A stretch of DNA of 64,000 bases from Candidatus Wallbacteria bacterium. GTDB taxonomy: Bacteria; Muiribacteriota; UBA6191; JACPRK01. Location: the NCBI GenBank assembly GCA_016213845.1, contig JACQZN010000001.1:1-64000 (forward strand). The letters run 5' to 3'. The position numbers were made by a program, and so were the translations under genes. Shown here piece by piece: positions 24,720-33,168 of this stretch. Every line of letters starts with the position of its first letter. Position 1 is the first letter of the stretch. The notes below the pieces were generated by a model. The model made no database searches. It was not told where the DNA came from and worked only from the letters and a program-made list of their open reading frames with translations.

Positions 24720-25753
24720 GCAAGCATTTCATGGAGGTCAAGAGCCTCCAGAAGCACTTCCCCATCTTCGGCGGCATCTTCAGCCGGCCCGTCGCCTGGG
24801 TCAAGGCCGTCGACGGCGTCAGCTTCTTCCTCAAGGAAGGCGAGACGCTCGGGCTGGTCGGCGAATCCGGCTGCGGCAAGTCCACGACCGGCCGCACCAT
24901 CCTCCGTCTGCTGGAGCCTTCCGGCGGCAGCGTCGAGTTCATGGGGCGCGACCTCGTGACGCTCGACCGCGCCGAGATGCGCTCGATGCGCCGCAACATG
25001 CAGATGATCTTCCAGGACCCCTACGCGAGCCTCAACCCCCGCATGACGGTCGGCTCGATCATCGAAGAGCCCCTGGTCATCCACAGCATCGGCACCAAGG
25101 TCGAACGGAGAAAAAAGGTCCTTTCACTCCTGGCCGAGGTCGGCCTGCGGGAAGAGCACGCCGCCCGCTATCCCCACGAGTTCTCCGGCGGCCAGCGCCA
25201 GCGCATCGGCATCGCCAGGGCACTCGCCATCGAGCCCAGGCTCATCGTCGCCGACGAGCCCGTCAGCGCTCTCGACGTCTCCATCCAGGCCCAGGTCATC
25301 AACCTTCTCCAGGAGCTCCAGGAGCGCCACAAGCTCACCTACCTGTTCGTCGCCCACAACCTCTCCGTCGTCGAGCACATCTCCGACCGTGTCGCCGTGA
25401 TGTACCTCGGCAAGATCGTCGAGATCGCAGACAGCCGCAAGCTCTACGCGGAGCCGAAACACCCCTACACTCGCGCCCTGCTCTCGGCCGTCCCCATCCC
25501 CGATCCCGACATCAAGCCCAAGCGCATCATCCTCGAGGGCGACGTCCCCAGCCCCATCAAGGCACCCACCGGCTGTCGCTTCCATCCCCGCTGCCCCGTC
25601 GCCAACGCCGACCCCACGCGGCTCGCCAAGTGCCGCAGCGAGGACCCGCCCTTGGTCGACCTCGGCGGCGAGCACTTCACCGCCTGCCACTACGTGCCCG
25701 AGGCCGACCAGATCTTCGGCATCACCCGCCACCGGCAGCCCGGGCAGTCCTGA
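24716..25753 (+). CDS. oppF: Oligopeptide/dipeptide ABC transporter ATPase (OppF/DppF type)
   Basis: The protein has 345 aa. Walker A is [15 protein letters not shown], the Q-loop is [16 protein letters not shown], the signature is [16 protein letters not shown], Walker B is [13 protein letters not shown] and the switch His is in FVAHNLSVV. The C-terminal part has [16 protein letters not shown], as in OppF/DppF, and [12 protein letters not shown]. It pairs with the upstream ATPase as a heterodimer under two permeases that are not encoded here. The ATGA overlap indicates coupled translation. Confidence 0.94.
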   Translation: MSKHFMEVKSLQKHFPIFGGIFSRPVAWVKAVDGVSFFLKEGETLGLVGESGCGKSTTGRTILRLLEPSGGSVEFMGRDLVTLDRAEMRSMRRNMQMIFQDPYASLNPRMTVGSIIEEPLVIHSIGTKVERRKKVLSLLAEVGLREEHAARYPHEFSGGQRQRIGIARALAIEPRLIVADEPVSALDVSIQAQVINLLQELQERHKLTYLFVAHNLSVVEHISDRVAVMYLGKIVEIADSRKLYAEPKHPYTRALLSAVPIPDPDIKPKRIILEGDVPSPIKAPTGCRFHPRCPVANADPTRLAKCRSEDPPLVDLGGEHFTACHYVPEADQIFGITRHRQPGQS

Positions 25754-25774
25754 CGGTTCGGGGACTCGACGCCC

Positions 25775-28700
25775 CTACTTGTAGGTCCAGTAGACGGTCA
25801 CCCAGCCTCCCTGGGGCGGAGCTGCTCTGGGCGCCGGTGCCGCGGCCCCCACGGCGAGGGGACCCGAATCCAGGCTCACGCCCGCTCCGTCCGGGAGAGC
25901 GCGCGTCATCGCGCCCTCCCGCACCTGGATGCATTTGCCCGGAGGCTGCTCCCCCGGCTCCAGCCAGCCCGTCGCAAGAACGCTCAGGTGCCGTCCGGGC
26001 TCGATCGCCGGTTCGAGCACCCGGTAGCCCATCCCCCGCGGAGCGAAGAGCTCCACCTTGGCGGGGGCAGAGACTGTCAGGGCAAGCAAGGTCTCGAGTT
26101 GGCTCCTGAGGGGGTGTGGCAAGTCGAGGGAACCAGACAACGCTTGCTCCAGGAGAAGCCGGCACCGTGCCCGGTCCAGCCACCAGAGGGCCTCGAGTGC
26201 ACGAAGCCGACCCATCGGCTTCGCCGAGAGCGCGGCCGACTGCAGGACGCCGACGTCTTGCGGCAACCCTGTCCGACCAAGGCCCCAGAGGGCGGCCCAG
26301 TTGGCCGACGCGTTGTCGGGTCGCGACGCCTCGAGAAACACCAGCCGGGCTCGGGCGCGCTCCGGCGAACCAGGCGCAAGGAGACCCCCGAGCCAAGCCG
26401 CGCCCACCCACACCTCTTCGGGTTGCGGAACGCCGGATTCGAGGAGTGAAAGGAGTTTCGGGAGCGATTGAATCGACCGCGTTTCCGCCAGGGCAAGCGC
26501 CCCGTTGGCGCGGGCATCGTCATTTCCGTCGCTCAAGAGCTCGAGGGCTTCGGCAAGTGCGTCCCGATCTCCCAGGCGCCCCAGCGCCCGGATGGCCTTC
26601 CGGCGGGCGCCCCACCGGTCCCCATCCATGAACTGCTTCAGGTACGGCCGCACCAGCTCCGGGGAGCAGAAGACCGAGAGCTCTGCCGCGTCCGCCCGCG
26701 TCAGCTTGTCCGTGCTCGTCATGGCGGCGGGCAGCAAGCGGGCCAACGCGGACGGCGCCGACGAGGCCCACCGGAGGATCTTCTGCCGCTGAATCTTGGT
26801 GTTGGACGCCCGGTAGAGCCGCGAGGGATCGAGCTCTCGCGACCAGCCGGGCGCCTCCTGCAGGGCGTCCATCGCCACTGAACGCTCGTCGTGACTCCCG
26901 GAAAGGGCTCGCTCGTAGAGAAACGCTGCGACACGCTCGGACCGACGCGCCAGCCGCCCCAGGAGAGTTGTGAGAGCGCTCAGCCGTTCCTCTGCCAGCC
27001 GCGTCGGAGGCGTCAACATCCCCAGCGCCGCCTGGGCCGCAACAGTCCCACCCGTGTAACGAAGGGCCTGGGCCGCCTCGAGGAATTCGGGCCCACCCGA
27101 CGTCGAGTGGGCCGTCCGCGCCAACGCGTCGATCAAGAGCATCTCGTGCTCAGGCCCGCCTAGCAGGCCGATCGTCTCGAAGGTCTGCATACGGATGTCG
27201 GGCGTCAGGTCCGGCAGCATCGGCACCATCCGGTCCGCGAATCGGGGGTCGCCGGTCGGCACGAGATCCTCGAACAGCCAGCGATACGAACGGACCATGA
27301 CCCCGACTCCGAGACGGAGCGAATTGATGCTGTTGGCGAATTGCTCGAAGCGGTCGCGCGAGATCGTCACGGCGGCGGTGACCGGCGGCGCCGCCACGAT
27401 CGATTGGACGCTGCCGTGAACCGTCAGCCTGAGCTCGTAGCGCTTCGCCGGGACCAGCCCGGTGACGGTGAGGTCGTGTTCCATCGCGCGTTCGGGGCCG
27501 GTGCCCTCGCGCTGCTGACGGCCGTCATCCGACAAGGCGAGCACCTGCGCCCGGACGGCGTGGGCCGTCTTGAAGCGAACACGAACGCGGTCCAGTGAGG
27601 CGTAGACCCTGGCATCGGCTGCAAAGATCGGCGCCATTCTGGATTCAACGGCTCTACCCACACTTGTGACCGAGCTCGCGGGCACTGGCGCCTTTGGGGC
27701 AGGACTGGGCCCTGGCGAAGGCCGCGAAAGCCATGTCGCCCCCATCAACAGTGCCAGGCCTAGTGCCGCGAGCGCGGCCTTCCGGCCCGGGACGCGGCGC
27801 GAACTGCCGGGCGGGGCAACGCTCGCCGTTGACGGTGCCGCGGCCGCCAGGTCTCGTCCAACAGCCCGAGTCTTCGCCGGATCGCGCCTGGGACGCCTCG
27901 CAGGCGCCAGCGACATCTGCCGGGTCACGGAGGCCTCGTCCACGTCATAGCGACGGGCGATCTCCCGAAGCTCCGCCGCCATCTGGACTGCCGAGCCCGG
28001 TCGGATGTCCGGGTCCGGATCGAGTCCCCTGGCGACCAGCTCGGACAAACCCGCCGGCAGTCCGCCGACCCGCTCGCCCAGCGGCTGCGGTGGGCCGGCC
28101 GCCTGGCGGGCCAGCACCTCGACGGGCTCGCCTGTGCCATACGGCGGGGCTCCGTCCAGGAGCTGGTAGAGCAGCGCCGCAGTCGAGTAGACGTCCGAGC
28201 GCGCGTCGGCCGGGCGATTCCTGAACTGTTCGGGGGCCACGTAGCCTGGCGTTCCCAGCACGATGCCCTCGTGCGTCAGCTTCTCGGCGGCCTCCAGCCT
28301 GGCGATTCCGAAGTCGGCCACCTTCGGCGCGCCCTCAGGCGTCAGCAACACATTCGACGGCTTGATGTCCCGGTGGACTATCCCGGCTTCGTGCGCGGCC
28401 TGCAGGGCGTCCAGCACCTGGCAGGTCAGCTCGATGGCATCCGCGAAACCCATCCGGCCGTGCGCGGCCGACCACTGCTCCAGATCGGTGCCCTCGATCA
28501 GCTCCTGCACCGCGTACGGCGTGCCGCCCGAGACGCCATGGTCGAAGATCCGCACCACGCCAGGATGAGTCACGCCAGCCATCGCCCGCGCCTCGCGCCG
28601 GAACCGCTCCATCGCTTCCGACGCCGCCGCCAGCCGGCAGTCGAGCAGCTTGATGGCCACCAGCCGCCCCAGAGCGCGGTCGCGCGCTTTGAAAACGACA

Positions 28701-28783
28701 CCCATACCGCCCTCGCCGAGAGCCCCTAGCGGCTCATAGCGTTCGAGCAGCTCCGGGCCGAACGGGCTGGACCTGACCGCCAT
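25775..28783 (-). CDS. Transmembrane Ser/Thr protein kinase with helical-repeat C-terminus
   Basis: The protein has 1,002 aa. The kinase domain (about 15-280) has GEGGMGVVFKARD, the Lys in VAIKLL, HRDIKPSNVLL, DFG and YVAPEQ, all intact. A basic/Ala-rich linker leads to a single membrane segment near 335-353 (ALAALGLALLMGATWL). The outside part starts with a beta-rich module (about 380-480) and then a long alpha-helical stretch with HEAT-like repeats (KAIRALGRLGDRDALAEAL, NGALALAETRSIQSLPKLL). The C-terminus is beta-rich. The fold suggests a sensor kinase whose scaffold binds other proteins. It is convergent with oppF. Confidence 0.88.
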   Translation of the reverse strand: MAVRSSPFGPELLERYEPLGALGEGGMGVVFKARDRALGRLVAIKLLDCRLAAASEAMERFRREARAMAGVTHPGVVRIFDHGVSGGTPYAVQELIEGTDLEQWSAAHGRMGFADAIELTCQVLDALQAAHEAGIVHRDIKPSNVLLTPEGAPKVADFGIARLEAAEKLTHEGIVLGTPGYVAPEQFRNRPADARSDVYSTAALLYQLLDGAPPYGTGEPVEVLARQAAGPPQPLGERVGGLPAGLSELVARGLDPDPDIRPGSAVQMAAELREIARRYDVDEASVTRQMSLAPARRPRRDPAKTRAVGRDLAAAAPSTASVAPPGSSRRVPGRKAALAALGLALLMGATWLSRPSPGPSPAPKAPVPASSVTSVGRAVESRMAPIFAADARVYASLDRVRVRFKTAHAVRAQVLALSDDGRQQREGTGPERAMEHDLTVTGLVPAKRYELRLTVHGSVQSIVAAPPVTAAVTISRDRFEQFANSINSLRLGVGVMVRSYRWLFEDLVPTGDPRFADRMVPMLPDLTPDIRMQTFETIGLLGGPEHEMLLIDALARTAHSTSGGPEFLEAAQALRYTGGTVAAQAALGMLTPPTRLAEERLSALTTLLGRLARRSERVAAFLYERALSGSHDERSVAMDALQEAPGWSRELDPSRLYRASNTKIQRQKILRWASSAPSALARLLPAAMTSTDKLTRADAAELSVFCSPELVRPYLKQFMDGDRWGARRKAIRALGRLGDRDALAEALELLSDGNDDARANGALALAETRSIQSLPKLLSLLESGVPQPEEVWVGAAWLGGLLAPGSPERARARLVFLEASRPDNASANWAALWGLGRTGLPQDVGVLQSAALSAKPMGRLRALEALWWLDRARCRLLLEQALSGSLDLPHPLRSQLETLLALTVSAPAKVELFAPRGMGYRVLEPAIEPGRHLSVLATGWLEPGEQPPGKCIQVREGAMTRALPDGAGVSLDSGPLAVGAAAPAPRAAPPQGGWVTVYWTYK

Positions 28784-28790
28784 GCGTCGG

Positions 28791-28796
28791 ATCTTA
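28791..28796 (-). promoter_or_regulatory. -10 element for a probable leaderless transcript
   Basis: On the minus strand TAAGAT (28796-28791) ends 7 nt before the ATG of the kinase at 28783. No ribosome-binding site fits in the gap. Confidence 0.5.
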
Positions 28797-28899
28797 ACAG
28801 GCCCCCTTGGATCGCTCGTGTGGAACATCTCGCCGCATGCGAGGGTCTGACCTCGCGAACCGGACGCTCGCCACTGGGCGCCGGGAGAGGACGGTCGGC

Positions 28900-29457
28900 A
28901 TGCACGCAACTCAGAGGTTCCTGGTCGCCTGGGGTCTGGCCTTCCTGACGGCCGTCGCCCCTGCCTCCGAACAATCCTCGAGCGAGGAGGTCTCGCGCGA
29001 ATCGGTGGAGTCGGTGAACGTGGCCGACTGGGCGACCGATGATCGCCAGCCCGGCACCGACCCCTTTCGCGTGCTCCTTCAGCCTCCACCTCCCCCCGAT
29101 CCGCCGAGCGACACCGAGAAGCCGGCCAATCCTCCGGCGCCACCCCGGCCGCCGGCACTCAACGCGACCCTCGTCGGGTTCGCCTCCGAATCCGACCACT
29201 GCACGCCGGTGCTCGAGTACGCCGGGGAGCTCTTCCTTCTGGACGAGCACTGGAAGAGCCCCGACGGCCGCATCGCGGTGAAGTCGATCCGGCTGTCCGG
29301 TCCGGGATACGTCGAGGTCGAACTGACGGACGCGCTCACCTCCCGCCGGACGTTCCGGGTCTTCGGCGACCCGCCCTCTCCCCCTCCCCCCGTGCTCGGG
29401 TGCGGCGGCGTCTACCCGCTTTCCCCCAGGCAGACCTCCTGCGTCATCGGTCCGTGA
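28900..29457 (+). CDS. Secreted proline-rich protein, unknown function
   Basis: The protein has 185 aa. A signal-like start (FLVAWGLAFLTAVAPASE) is followed by an acidic Ser/Glu stretch, a DPFRVLL segment and a Pro-rich linker. A compact beta domain (about 105-160) contains LNATLVGFASESDHCTPVLE, GELFLLDEHWKSPDGR and VKSIRLSGPGYVEVELTD. A DPFR element with a small domain reporting on 'current state' is loosely like PilP/GspC periplasmic proteins of pilus or secretion systems, but this is only an impression and no such genes are near. The C-terminus has two Cys. GAGAGG lies 9-10 nt before the ATG. Confidence 0.65.
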   Translation: MHATQRFLVAWGLAFLTAVAPASEQSSSEEVSRESVESVNVADWATDDRQPGTDPFRVLLQPPPPPDPPSDTEKPANPPAPPRPPALNATLVGFASESDHCTPVLEYAGELFLLDEHWKSPDGRIAVKSIRLSGPGYVEVELTDALTSRRTFRVFGDPPSPPPPVLGCGGVYPLSPRQTSCVIGP

Positions 29458-29482
29458 ACCGGCCAGCAGGGTGCGTTCTCAC

Positions 29483-29511
29483 TTGACTCTCGAGGCGTCA
29501 AACGTTATCGT
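29483..29511 (+). promoter_or_regulatory. Promoter of tRNA-Leu
   Basis: TTGACT (29483-29488) and TATCGT (29506-29511) are separated by 17 nt and lie 25 nt before the mature tRNA start. This fits a strong sigma-70 promoter. Confidence 0.75.
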
Positions 29512-29535
29512 GAGTTCTCCTCGAAGTGCACGAGT

Positions 29536-29622
29536 GCCGCCGTGGTGAAATTGGTAGACACGCATGTTTGAGGTGCATGTGGGAGCAATCCCTTAGCGGT
29601 TCGAGTCCGCTCGGCGGCACCA
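29536..29622 (+). tRNA. tRNA-Leu (anticodon GAG)
   Basis: The gene is 87 nt including an encoded CCA end. The acceptor stem pairs GCCGCCG with CGGCGGC. The D-loop has AATTGGTAGAC, the anticodon loop is TTGAGGT (GAG, reading CUC/CUU), a long class II variable arm has GGGA-GCAA-TCCC and the T-arm has GGTTCGAGTCC. All features are normal for leucine tRNA. Confidence 0.96.
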
Positions 29623-29624
29623 TC

Positions 29625-29690
29625 GACACGCATGTTTGAGGTGCATGTGGGAGCAATCCCTTAGCGGTTCGAGTCCGCTCGGCGGCACCA
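29625..29690 (+). pseudogene. Truncated tandem copy of tRNA-Leu 3' part
   Basis: These bases repeat the tRNA from the 3' side of its D-arm through the CCA end exactly, at a 68-bp offset. The copy has anticodon, variable and T arms but lacks the 5' acceptor strand and most of the D-arm, so it cannot fold as a tRNA. It is either a slippage duplication or the scar of an element that integrated at the tRNA 3' end. Confidence 0.92.
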
Positions 29691-29845
29691 TCCGGCTCCC
29701 GGCCCGGCCGAAAGGCCAGGCCAGGTAGAGCTTGCCCGGGTCTGCGTGCTCGCGCGGGCCTGGGAACTTCCGGGGTCTGGCGCCCGTAGTGGAAAGTGGC
29801 CGGGCGCCGCCGCGCCCCGGTGTCATGCCGTGCCCTGGAGGTTCC

Positions 29846-30778
29846 GTGTTCTCTCGAATCCTGCTGTCCCTGGCACTCTCGGTTGCGACCGCGACCGCAG
29901 CGGAGCTCGAGCTCGGTCAGCTCGACGACATCGCCGGGGTGGAACGGGGCGGTGAGACCCTGGCCCGGGAAGTCTCCGGCGCCACCTGGCACGCGGGCGA
30001 AATGTGGGTCGTCGACAACGAGGACGATACGAACCTCTTGGTCATGGACGCCGCCGGCAACTTCAAGCCGCGTAAGCTGCCGGCCGGGGCTGCGATCTCC
30101 GACCTCGAGGGGATCACCTCCGACGGCACCCACCTGTATGTGATGGCCGGGGGCGGGCTCTCGAACAGCGGCAAGCTCGATCCCAGGCGCTTCGCACTCG
30201 TGCGGCTCACCCTCACCGGCGGGAAGCTCTCCGGCGCCCGGACGCTCGACCAGCTCGGCTGGCTGCGACAGTTCGGCAAGGAGCTGGAGCTCGACTTCGA
30301 GAAAGCCAAGGGACCCGACGGCGACAAGGTGAAGGTGATCGAGGACGTCAAGCTCGAGGGGCTGGCGATGGCACCGGGCGGAAGGCTGCTGGTGGGCCTG
30401 CGCAAGCCGCTGGTGAAGGACAAGTCGATGGTCGTGGAGCTCAGGGGCTACCGCGAGGCGTTCGACAAGAACGATGCGTCGCTGCTGAAGGCCAGCCTCT
30501 TCGCGAAGCTCGACCTCGATGGGGCAGGCGTTTCATCGCTGGAGCATGATCCCGTAACGGGCAACATGCTGGCTCTGGCCATCCACGCCGGCAAGCTCAA
30601 GACGGACATGTGGGTCTGGAAGCCCGGTTCCGAGCCGCGCCGCGTGGGCAAGCTGCGCGGGCACAAGGCCGAGGGCATCGCCCGGATGGGCCGGACGTCC
30701 CGGGTGCTGATCCTGGCCGACGACGAGGACGAGGACGGAACGAAGATGGGGCGCTTCGGCTTCGTCGAGCTGAAGTAG
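29846..30778 (+). CDS. Secreted beta-propeller protein (DUF3616 / esterase-like-phytase type)
   Basis: The protein has 310 aa. The GTG start has GGAGG five nt upstream and opens a signal peptide (FSRILLSLALSVATATAA). The mature part has blade-like repeats: SGATWHAGEMWVVDNEDDTN, AISDLEGITSDGTHLYVMA, KLEGLAMAPGGRLLVGLR, SSLEHDPVTGNMLALAI and KAEGIARMGRTSRVLILADDE. This style, with 'DLEGIT...LEGLA...AEGIA' strands, is typical of DUF3616 and related phytase-like propellers. It acts in the periplasm or outside. The substrate is unknown. It does not appear to form an operon with its neighbours. Confidence 0.75.
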   Translation: MFSRILLSLALSVATATAAELELGQLDDIAGVERGGETLAREVSGATWHAGEMWVVDNEDDTNLLVMDAAGNFKPRKLPAGAAISDLEGITSDGTHLYVMAGGGLSNSGKLDPRRFALVRLTLTGGKLSGARTLDQLGWLRQFGKELELDFEKAKGPDGDKVKVIEDVKLEGLAMAPGGRLLVGLRKPLVKDKSMVVELRGYREAFDKNDASLLKASLFAKLDLDGAGVSSLEHDPVTGNMLALAIHAGKLKTDMWVWKPGSEPRRVGKLRGHKAEGIARMGRTSRVLILADDEDEDGTKMGRFGFVELK

Positions 30779-30785
30779 CTGCCGG

Positions 30786-31850
30786 TCAGGCGCCGGGGCG
30801 GGGCCCGCCGGTCAAGCGCGCGAGAGCCTCTTCCACACCCTGGACCGTTGACTCGAAGGTGAGCTGCCGGGCACGGGCGAAGCCTGCCTCCGAGAGACGC
30901 CCCACCAGGCCGCCATCCGCGGCCAAACGCGATACGCCACGCGCCAGGCCGGCCACGTCCCCCGGCTCGACCACCAGCGCCGTCACCTCGTTCTCGGCGA
31001 AGTATGGGGTCCCTCCGACTCGTGTCGTGACGACCGCGCACCCCATCGCCATCGCCTCCATCGGCGGTAGCCCCCACCCTTCGGAGCGGGAAGGGCCAAT
31101 CCAGGCGTCGGCCTCGCCGTAGACCGAGGCGACCTGCGCTGGGTCGACGTTCCAGCGCCCTCTTGCGTACGGCGGCAGGCTCGGCGGCGTCTTCACCCGC
31201 CCCAGCACCAGAAGCTCCAGCCCTGGAGCCGAGCGCCGCGCTTCCTCGAAGGCCGCCAGGCCGTCCGAAAACCCCTTGCGCGGATGAGTGCCGTAGAGCA
31301 TCCCGAACCGGCGGGCCGGCCTCGGCGGCCGCGGCTTTCCCGGAAGCTGCGTCAGGTCCAGCCCGAGCGGCACGACGGCGTCGACCGTCGCACCCCAGTG
31401 TTCCTCGAGCTCCCGCGCGATCCAGTCCGACGTTGCGATCTTCGCCAGCGGCAGGCGGTACGTGGCGCCGGCCCGCTCCGGATGCTCGTGCGTCTCCACG
31501 TCCTGAACGAGATAGGCGCGCGCTCCGCACTCGGGCGGACAGGCCGCAACCAGCTCCGCCGTCTGCCAGGCGCTGGCCATGACGATGTCGCCCGGGGGAA
31601 TCGCGCTCACGTCGAGCTCCGGGACGATGCGCAGCTCGAATCGAGGCGTGAACCAGCGGTACTTGCGGCGCATCGCGGGCGCTCGCCAGAGCCACTCGAT
31701 TCGCCCCAGTCCCGCCGGCAACCGCTTCAGCCTGACGGGCACCACTCCCGTGACCTCGTGGCCCCGCGCCACCAGGCCGTTGGCCAGGTCGACCAGGACC
31801 TTCGAGCCTCCCGTCAGCCGCAGAAACGGCAGGACTATCGTGATCCTCAC
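30786..31850 (-). CDS. Family 4 glycosyltransferase
   Basis: The protein has 354 aa. The N-terminal Rossmann half begins RITIVLPFLRLTGGSKVLVDL, with the glycine-rich acceptor loop. The C-terminal half has RFGMLYGTHPRKGFSDGLAAF, LELLVLGRV, and the donor-binding EGWGLPPMEAMAMGCAVVTT with VGGTPYFAENEVTALVVEPGD, the E-x7-E motif of retaining GT-B enzymes. It probably adds sugars to a surface glycan. It is not linked to the LPS clusters. No clear ribosome-binding site precedes the ATG. It is convergent with the propeller gene, 7 nt apart. Confidence 0.9.
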   Translation of the reverse strand: MRITIVLPFLRLTGGSKVLVDLANGLVARGHEVTGVVPVRLKRLPAGLGRIEWLWRAPAMRRKYRWFTPRFELRIVPELDVSAIPPGDIVMASAWQTAELVAACPPECGARAYLVQDVETHEHPERAGATYRLPLAKIATSDWIARELEEHWGATVDAVVPLGLDLTQLPGKPRPPRPARRFGMLYGTHPRKGFSDGLAAFEEARRSAPGLELLVLGRVKTPPSLPPYARGRWNVDPAQVASVYGEADAWIGPSRSEGWGLPPMEAMAMGCAVVTTRVGGTPYFAENEVTALVVEPGDVAGLARGVSRLAADGGLVGRLSEAGFARARQLTFESTVQGVEEALARLTGGPRPGA

Positions 31851-31938
31851 GGCCGCTCACCCGGCAGATTGGTTGCGGTTCGCGAGGCTTTCACGGAAGC
31901 ACTATAGCGACTCCCGGCACAGGCACGGCGGAAACGAG

Positions 31939-31944
31939 TATCCT
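31939..31944 (+). promoter_or_regulatory. -10 element for a probable leaderless transcript
   Basis: TATCCT ends 7 nt before the ATG at 31952 of the M48 protease gene. Confidence 0.5.
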
Positions 31945-31951
31945 GTCTTCG

Positions 31952-32848
31952 ATGTCCCAACCTGCTCTGCCGGAGACAGTCGATTCCAGCGCCCTGCGCT
32001 ACCCGGGGGAAGCGAGCCTGCTGCGCAAGACATGCCTGGCGCTCGCGGTCATCTATGTCGTCTTCATTGGCCTGACGCTCTCGCTCTTCGCGCTCTGGCT
32101 GCTCGTGGCCTACCTGACCGTTACGGTGCTCCGCAGCCGCTACCTGGCCGAGGCCCTCGAGATCGGTGAGCATCAACTGCCGAGAGTGGGCCAGCTCGTT
32201 CGTGAGTGCGCGGCCTACCTGGATATCCCGGCGCCTCGCGTCTTCGTGACGGTCGACCCGGGCAACTGGCCCATCTACACCATCCCCGTGCCCGAGCCGA
32301 CCATCCTGATGCACGCGCATTGGGTGCGGATGCTGGACGACGAAGAGCTGGCCTTCTACATTTTCCACGAGCTTGCGCACGCGAAGCTCGGACATCGGAT
32401 GTTCCTGGGCCCGGTCAATGTGCTCGAGAACGTCGGCCCCGTTTCGTGGATTCTCACCACGCCGCTCGAAATCATGCGCTACGCGCTCAGACCCTGGCTG
32501 CGCCTGGCCGACTTCTCGGCCGACCGCGTGGCCATCGCGTGCATCGGGGGACGGCTCGAAGTCGCCGCCGCCGCGCTTGCAAAGGTCATCGCGGGTGAGG
32601 AGTTGCACCAGGAGATCTCGCCGGAGGCGTTCATCGCGCAGGCCCGCCGGCTGGGTGAATCGCGCTTGCTCAGCCTCTACGAGATCGCTACCGGGCGGCT
32701 CGGTTCGGCCCGCCGGCTCTCGCGCCTGGCCCAGTTCGCCGACTCCAAGGACTTCGCAGCGCTCACCGCACCGCGCCCTCTCGCGCAGTCGAAAGGGCTC
32801 TTGCGCCGGCTCTTGGCCTGGCCCGTGACGCGGGGACAGGCGCCCTGA
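31952..32848 (+). CDS. Membrane M48 family metalloprotease
   Basis: The protein has 298 aa. A long hydrophobic region at about 27-58 (CLALAVIYVVFIGLTLSLFA onward) forms one or two membrane segments. Then come IPAPRVFVTVDPGNWPIYTI and the zinc motif HELAHAKLGH (about residues 144-153), with the third ligand probably in LRLADFSADRVAIA. This is the HtpX/BepA-like group, active in membrane or envelope protein quality control. Unlike BepA it has no TPR region; the C-terminal 90 residues are helical and unassigned. Confidence 0.88.
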   Translation: MSQPALPETVDSSALRYPGEASLLRKTCLALAVIYVVFIGLTLSLFALWLLVAYLTVTVLRSRYLAEALEIGEHQLPRVGQLVRECAAYLDIPAPRVFVTVDPGNWPIYTIPVPEPTILMHAHWVRMLDDEELAFYIFHELAHAKLGHRMFLGPVNVLENVGPVSWILTTPLEIMRYALRPWLRLADFSADRVAIACIGGRLEVAAAALAKVIAGEELHQEISPEAFIAQARRLGESRLLSLYEIATGRLGSARRLSRLAQFADSKDFAALTAPRPLAQSKGLLRRLLAWPVTRGQAP

Positions 32849-32879
32849 CCCTGAGGTCTCGCGGACGGTCCGCCGCGGG

Positions 32880-33080
32880 TCACGGCCCGACGCTGAACTG
32901 GACGCCCTTGCTGCCTTCCGTCAACGCCTTGGCGAAGGAGCCGATGACGGTGAAGATGCAGTCGTTGGTCAGCAGGCACTGGTTGGGCTCGTGCGTGCTT
33001 TCAGCCCACGCGATGCCCGTGATCGAGAGGAACAGGGCGGCCGTGAGAATCGACTTGCGGCAGTGGGTCTTCTGAGTCAT
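32880..33080 (-). CDS. Small secreted protein with two cysteines
   Basis: The protein has 66 aa. A good GGAGG box lies 7 nt before the ATG. The signal peptide is CRKSILTAALFLSITGIAWA, with cleavage likely after AWA. The mature part of about 39 residues has two Cys five residues apart (NQCLLTNDCIFTVIGSF), which could form a disulphide, and then an amphipathic segment. It has no recognised homology. A clean start and signal argue that it is real. It lies between two other envelope genes. Confidence 0.65.
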   Translation of the reverse strand: MTQKTHCRKSILTAALFLSITGIAWAESTHEPNQCLLTNDCIFTVIGSFAKALTEGSKGVQFSVGP

Positions 33081-33168
33081 CGCGAACCTCCAGGTCGGTC
33101 GCCCGAAAGTCTAAGGATCCCCAGCCGTTCGTCAAGCCCATGGGGCCGGGCGCCTTCCGCCGCCTTGC

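Noticed and set aside
29625-29690. A second tRNA-Leu gene
   Set aside because: It lacks the 5' acceptor strand and most of the D-arm, so it cannot form a tRNA.
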